The notes below the pieces were generated by a model, which was not told the origin of the DNA, did not search any database, and saw only the letters and a list, made by a program, of their open reading frames with translations. Below, one piece after another: positions 58,668 through 64,000 of a stretch of 64,000 nt of DNA. This stretch comes from Heligmosomoides polygyrus polygyrus (Eukaryota > Nematoda > Chromadorea > Rhabditida > Heligmosomidae). Numbering within the stretch: position 1 is the stretch's first letter; every line of letters starts with the position of its first letter. The position numbers and the translations under genes are program-made. The stretch lies in NCBI GenBank assembly GCA_947396885.1, contig OX377206.1:48901631-48965630 (forward strand). Direction: 5' to 3'.

Positions 58668-60467
58668 GTGAGGAATTATCACCAGATAGGTTGGGCTACG
58701 TTCCTAGCGTGGCCAGACATACTCAAAGCCGGAAGGACTGGTGTTGTCCGCAGGTTCAGCCTCAGGGAGCTGCGAAGCCAACGACTGAGGCTGGGTGAGG
58801 AAATATCACCAGATAGGTTGGGCTACGTTCCTAGCCTGGCCAGCCATACTCGAAGCCGGAATGCCTGGTGTGGTCCGCTCGCCCAGCGTTAGGTGCCGGC
58901 GAAGTCGACGACTGAGGCTCGGTGAGGAATTATTACCAGATAGGTTGGGCTACGTTCCTAGCGTGGCCAGTCATACTCGAAGCCGAAATGACTGGCGTGG
59001 TCCGCAGGTCCAGGGTTAGGTGCCGGCGAGGTCGACGACTGACGCGGGGTGAGAAAGGATCACCAGCTGGGTTGCGCTTCGTTCTTAGCGTGGCCAGCCA
59101 TACCCTATTCCGGAATGCCTGGCCTAGCCCGCGACTCTGGTGGAGGAAGGACCAACAACTAGGTTGGGCTACGTTCCTAGCGTGGCTAGCCATACTCGAA
59201 GCCGGAATGCCTGGTGTGGTCCGCTCGCCCAGCGTTAGGTGCCGGCGAAGTCGACGACTGACGCTGGGTGAGGAATTATCACCAGATAGGTTGGGCTACG
59301 TTCCTAGCGTGGCCAGACATACTCAAAGCCGGAAGGACTGGTGTTGTCCGCAGGTTCAGCCTCAGGGAGCTGCGAAGCCAACGACTGAGGCTGGGTGAGG
59401 AAATATCACCAGATAGGTTGGGCTACGTTCCTAGCCTGGCCAGCCATACTCGAAGCCGGAATGCCTGGTGTGGTCCGCTCGCCCAGCGTTAGGTGCCGGC
59501 GAAGTCGACGACTGAGGCTCGGTGAGGAATTATTACCAGATAGGTTGGGCTACGTTCCTAGCGTGGCCAGTCATACTCGAAGCCGAAATGACTGGCGTGG
59601 TCCGCAGGTCCAGGGTTAGGTGCCGGCGAGGTCGACGACTGACGCGGGGTGAGAAAGGATCACCAGCTGGGTTGCGCTTCGTTCTTAGCGTGGCCAGCCA
59701 TACCCTATTCCGGAATGCCTGGCCTAGCCCGCGACTCTGGTGGAGGAAGGACCAACAACTAGGTTGGGCTACGTTCCTAGCGTGGCTAGCCATACTCGAA
59801 GCCGGAATGCCTGGTGTGGTCCGCTCGCCCAGCGTTAGGTGCCGGCGAAGTCGACGACTGACGCTGGGTGAGGAATTATCACCAGATAGGTTGGGCTACG
59901 TTCCTAGCGTGGCCAGACATACTCAAAGCCGGAAGGACTGGTGTTGTCCGCAGGTTCAGCCTCAGGGAGCTGCGAAGCCAACGACTGAGGCTGGGTGAGG
60001 AAATATCACCAGATAGGTTGGGCTACGTTCCTAGCCTGGCCAGCCATACTCGAAGCCGGAATGCCTGGTGTGGTCCGCTCGCCCAGCGTTAGGTGCCGGC
60101 GAAGTCGACGACTGAGGCTGGGTGAGGAATTATTACCAGATAGGTTGGGCTACGTTCCTAGCGTGGCCAGTCATACTCGAAGCCGAAATGACTGGCGTGG
60201 TCCGCAGGTCCAGGGTTAGGTGCCGGCGAAGTCGACGACTGACGCGGGGTGGGGAAGGATCACCAGCTAGGCTGAGCTACGTTCCTAGCCTGGGCAGCCA
60301 TACTCGAAGCCGGAATGCCTGGTGTGGTCCGCACGTCCAGCGTTAGGTGCCGGCGAAGTCGACGACTGACGCTGGGTGAGGAATTATTACCAGATAGGTT
60401 GGGCTACGTTCCTAGCCTGGCCAGCCATACTCGAAGCCGGAATGCCTGGTGTGGTCCGCACGTCCAG
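58668..60467 (+). repeat. Tandem higher-order repeat, period 600 (three copies)
   Basis: Units at 58668, 59268 and 59868 repeat with a 600-bp period, which is four 127-bp monomers plus one 92-bp monomer. The first two are nearly identical, including the GAGGCTCGGTGAGG junction. The third changes to GAGGCTGGGTGAGG at 60113 and to a different third monomer, so it is only partly homologous. Confidence 0.85.
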
Positions 60468-61229
60468 CGTTAGGTGTCGGCGAAGTCGACGACTGACGCT
60501 GGGTGAGGAATTATCACCAGATAGGTTGGGCTACGTTCCTAGCGTGGCCAGACATACTCAAAGCCGGAATGACTGGCGTGGTCCGCAGGTCCAGCGTTAG
60601 GTGCCGGCGAGGTCGACGACTGACGCGGGGTGAGGAAGGATCATCAGCTAGGCTGGGCTACGTTCCTAGCCTGGCCAGCCATACTCGAAGCCGGAATGCC
60701 TGGTGTGGTCCGCACTTCCAGCGTTAGGTGCCGGCGAAGTCGACGACTGACGCTGGGTGAGAAAGGATCACCAGCTGGGTTGCGCTTCGTTCTTAGCGTG
60801 GCCAGCGATACCCTATTCCGGAATGCCTGGCCTAGCCCGCGACTCTGGTGGAGGAAGGACCAACAACTAGGTTGGGCTACGTTCCTAGCGTGGCTAGCCA
60901 TACTCGAAGCCGGAATGCCTGGTGTGGTCCGCTCGCCCAGCGTTAGGTGCCGGCGAAGTCGACGACTGACGCTGGGTGAGGAATTATCACCAGATAGGTT
61001 GGGCTACGTTCCTAGCGTGGCCAGACATACTCAAAGCCGGAAGGACTGGTGTTGTCCGCAGGTTCAGCCTCAGGGAGCTGCGAAGCCAACGACTGAGGCT
61101 GGGTGAGGAAATATCACCACATAGGTTGGGCTACGTTCCTAGCCTGGCCAGCCATACTCGAAGCCGGAATGCCTGGTGTGGTCCGCTCGCCCAGCGTTAG
61201 GTGCCGGCGAAGTCGACGACTGAGGCTGG

Positions 61230-63699
61230 GTGAGGAATTATTACCAGATAGGTTGGGCTACGTTCCTAGCGTGGCCAGTCATACTCGAAGCCGAAATGAC
61301 TGGCGTGGTCCGCAGGTCCAGGGTTAGGTGCCGGCGAAGTCGACGACTGACGCGGGGTGGGGAAGGATCACCAGCTAGGCTGGGCTACGTTCCTAGCCTG
61401 GCCAGCCATACTCGAAGCCGGAATGCCTGGTGTGGTCCGCACGTCCAGCGTTAGGTGCCGGCGAAGTCGACGACTGACGCTGGGTGAGGAATTATTACCA
61501 GATAGGTTGGGCTACGTTCCTAGCCTGGCCAGCCATACTCGAAGCCGGAATGCCTGGTGTGGTCCGCACGTCCAGCGTTAGGTGCCGGCGAAGTCGACGA
61601 CTGACGCTGGGTGAGGAATTATCACCAGATAGGTTGGGCTACGTTCCTAGCGTGGCCAGACATACTCAAAGCCGGAATGACTGGCGTGGTCCGCAGGTCC
61701 AGCGTTAGGTGCCGGCGAGGTCGACGACTGACGCGGGGTGAGAAAGGATCACCAGCTGGGTTGCGCTTCGTTCTTAGCGTGGCCAGCCATACCCTATTCC
61801 GGAATGCCTGGCCTAGCCCGCGACTCTGGTGGAGGAAGGACCAACAACTAGGTTGGGCTACGTTCCTAGCGTGGCTAGCCATACTCGAAGCCGGAATGCC
61901 TGGTTTGGTCCGCTCGCCCAGCGTTAGGTGCCGGCGAAGTCGACGACTGACGCTGGGTGAGGAATTATCACCAGATAGGTTGGGCTACGTTCCTAGCGTG
62001 GCCAGACATACTCAAAGCCGGAAGGACTGGTGTTGTCCGCAGGTTCAGCCTCAGGGAGCTGCGAAGCCAACGACTGAGGCTGGGTGAGGAAATATCACCA
62101 GATAGGTTGGGCTACGTTCCTAGCCTGGCCAGCCATACTCGAAGCCGGAATGCCTGGTGTGGTCCGCTCGCCCAGCGTTAGGTGCCGGCGAAGTCGACGA
62201 CTGACGCTGGGTGAGGAATTATCACCAGATAGGTTGGGCTACGTTCCTAGCGTGGCCAGACATACTCAAAGCCGGAAGGACTGGTGTTGTCCGCAGGTTC
62301 AGCCTCAGGGAGCTGCGAAGCCAACGACTGAGGCTGGGTGAGGAAATATCACCAGATAGGTTGGGCTACGTTCCTAGCCTGGCCAGCCATACTCGAAGCC
62401 GGAATGCCTGGTGTGGTCCGCTCGCCCAGCGTTAGGTGCCGGCGAAGTCGACGACTGAGGCTGGGTGAGGAATTATTACCAGATAGGTTGGGCTACGTTC
62501 CTAGCGTGGCCAGTCATACTCGAAGCCGAAATGACTGGCGTGGTCCGCAGGTCCAGGGTTAGGTGCCGGCGAAGTCGACGACTGACGCGGGGTGGGGAAG
62601 GATCACCAGCTAGGCTGGGCTACGTTCCTAGCCTGGCCAGCCATACTCGAAGCCGGAATGCCTGGTGTGGTCCGCACGTCCAGCGTTAGGTGCCGGCGAA
62701 GTCGACGACTGACGCTGGGTGAGGAATTATTACCAGATAGGTTGGGCTACGTTCCTAGCCTGGCCAGCCATACTCGAAGCCGGAATGCCTGGTGTGGTCC
62801 GCACGTCCAGCGTTAGGTGCCGGCGAAGTCGACGACTGACGCTGGGTGAGGAATTATCACCAGATAGGTTGGGCTACGTTCCTAGCGTGGCCAGACATAC
62901 TCAAAGCCGGAATGACTGGCGTGGTCCGCAGGTCCAGCGTTAGGTGCCGGCGAGGTCGACGACTGACGCGGGGTGAGAAAGGATCACCAGCTGGGTTGCG
63001 CTTCGTTCTTAGCGTGGCCAGCCATACCCTATTCCGGAATGCCTGGCCTAGCCCGCGACTCTGGTGGAGGAAGGACCAACAACTAGGTTGGGCTACGTTC
63101 CTAGCGTGGCTAGCCATACTCGAAGCCGGAATGCCTGGTGTGGTCCGCTCGCCCAGCGTTAGGTGCCGGCGAAGTCGACGACTGACGCTGGGTGAGGAAT
63201 TATCACCAGATAGGTTGGGCTACGTTCGTAGCGTGGCCAGACATACTCAAAGCCGGAAGGACTGGTGTTGTCCGCAGGTTCAGCCTCAGGGAGCTGCGAA
63301 GCCAACGACTGAGGCTGGGTGAGGAAATATCACCAGATAGGTTGGGCTACGTTCCTAGCCTGGCCAGCCATACTCGAAGCCGGAATGCCTGGTGTGGTCC
63401 GCTCGCCCAGCGTTAGGTGCCGGCGAAGTCGACGACTGAGGCTGGGTGAGGAATTATTACCAGATAGGTTGGGCTACGTTCCTAGCGTGGCCAGACATAC
63501 TCGAAGCCGAAATGACTGGCGTGGTCCGCAGGTCCAGGGTTAGGTGCCGGCGAAGTCGACGACTGACGCGGGGTGGGGAAGGATCACCAGCTAGGCTGAG
63601 CTACGTTCCTAGCCTGGCCAGCCATACTCGAAGCCGGAATGCCTGGTGTGGTCCGCACGTCCAGCGTTAGGTGCCGGCGAAGTCGACGACTGACGCTGG
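61230..63699 (+). repeat. Tandem higher-order repeat, period 1,235 (two copies)
   Basis: 61230-62464 and 62465-63699 carry the same monomer order (61357, 61484, 61611 and 61957 match 62592, 62719, 62846 and 63192). A 254-bp local doubling (61957 and 62211) occurs in the first copy only. Confidence 0.84.
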
Positions 63700-64000
63700 G
63701 TGAGGAATTATTACCAGATAGGTTGGGCTACGTTCCTAGCCTGGCCAGCCATACTCGAAGCCGGAATGCCTGGTGTGGTCCGCACGTCCAGCGTTAGGTG
63801 CCGGCGAAGTCGACGACTGACGCTGGGTGAGGAATTATCACCAGATAGGTTGGGCTACGTTCCTAGCGTGGCCAGACATACTCAAAGCCGGAAGGACTGG
63901 TGTTGTCCGCAGGTTCAGCCTCAGGGAGCTGCGAAGCCAACGACTGACGCTGGGTGAGGAATTATTACCAGATAGGTTGGGCTACGTTCCTAGCCTGGCC

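Larger units (their letters stand above)
35792..64000 (+). repeat. Satellite array, right arm
   Basis: The same satellite resumes immediately after the retroelement in the same orientation and runs off the right edge. It begins inside the monomer interrupted on the left side: position 35,792 corresponds to 28,058 in an earlier duplicate of this block. The first 1.4 kb are close to 28,058-29,434. From about 39,000 onward the composition changes: B-type monomers with GAAGGATCATCAGCTCGG heads and TATGCCGG centres, and class A heads with CAGCTAGGCTGGG, become common, while GAGAAAGGATCACC B heads become rarer until about 52,600. No gene or non-satellite sequence is visible in this 28-kb stretch. 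Confidence 0.97.

Noticed and set aside
1..64000. CRISPR array
   Set aside because: Repeats are directly adjacent with no unique spacers, the unit is 127 bp, and there are no cas genes. The context is a eukaryotic satellite.
1..64000. Hammerhead ribozyme in the satellite monomers themselves, as in some animal satellites
   Set aside because: I looked for CUGANGA followed by a stem and GAAA on both strands of A, B and C monomers. CTGAGGC and CTGATGC occur, but not with the needed core and pairing.
1..64000. rRNA spacer repeats or telomeric repeats
   Set aside because: I recognise no 18S, 5.8S, 28S or 5S sequence and no short TTAGG or TTAGGG tandem runs. Isolated TTAGG within the tails (GTTAGGTGCC) is part of the 127-bp unit.

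Overview
The window is eukaryotic satellite DNA broken by one composite retrotransposon insertion. About 58 of the 64 kb is a head-to-tail, GC-rich tandem repeat (one 127-bp monomer counts to about 60% G+C by hand). It contains no host gene, rRNA, tRNA or CRISPR that I can support. At 30,089-35,791 the array is interrupted by a Penelope-like element (PLE). This is a retroelement class with a telomerase-related reverse transcriptase (RT) and a GIY-YIG endonuclease (EN). The satellite scale, the class of PLE, the hammerhead ribozyme type and the AATAAA signal point to an animal, most likely an invertebrate. A chelicerate or other arthropod is a plausible guess, but nothing here proves the species.

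Satellite, 1-30,088 and 35,792-64,000. The basic monomer is 127 bp (class A). A divergent 92-bp monomer (class B) lacks about 35 bp of the 3' part and always sits between full-length monomers, giving a recurrent 346-bp A-B-C block (127+92+127). Class A has two 3' tail families: alpha (with GAGCTGCGAAGCCAACGACTGAGG) written here by its short marker GAGCTGCGAAG, and beta with TTAGGTGCCGGCGAAG plus a GTCGAC site. Rare lengths (65, 87, 93, 123, 125, 128 bp) mark lineages. Above the monomer level the array is a mosaic of nested, partly overlapping duplications with periods of about 0.25, 0.6, 0.73, 1.2-1.5, 2.3, 2.7-3.0, 3.1-4.5 and 5-8 kb. This is what repeated unequal exchange or replication-based amplification would leave. 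Reading frames run through the satellite on both strands, but the 127-bp period shifts frame at every monomer, so I treat all of them as non-coding.

PLE insertion, 30,077-35,803. A 12-bp target duplication flanks the whole insert. From left to right it holds a complete 3,031-bp unit on the minus strand with an intact 897-codon RT-EN gene, the first 543 bp of a second minus-strand unit in tandem, a 200-N assembly gap, and a plus-strand copy that emerges from the gap at codon 363 and runs to its own 3' end. Both outer junctions with the satellite are therefore element 3' ends. Each terminal repeat (pLTR) carries a minimal hammerhead ribozyme immediately followed by AATAAA. Two of these ribozymes flank exactly one full unit and could cut a tandem transcript into 3,031-nt RNAs, each starting 69 nt upstream of the RT-EN start codon.

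How the parts relate. The element landed in a monomer belonging to a duplicated block also seen at 24,048 and 27,922. The satellite right of the insert resumes that block in register (35,792 corresponds to 28,058). The target is thus an ordinary satellite monomer. The perfect duplication, the open reading frame and apparently identical copies suggest a recent event.
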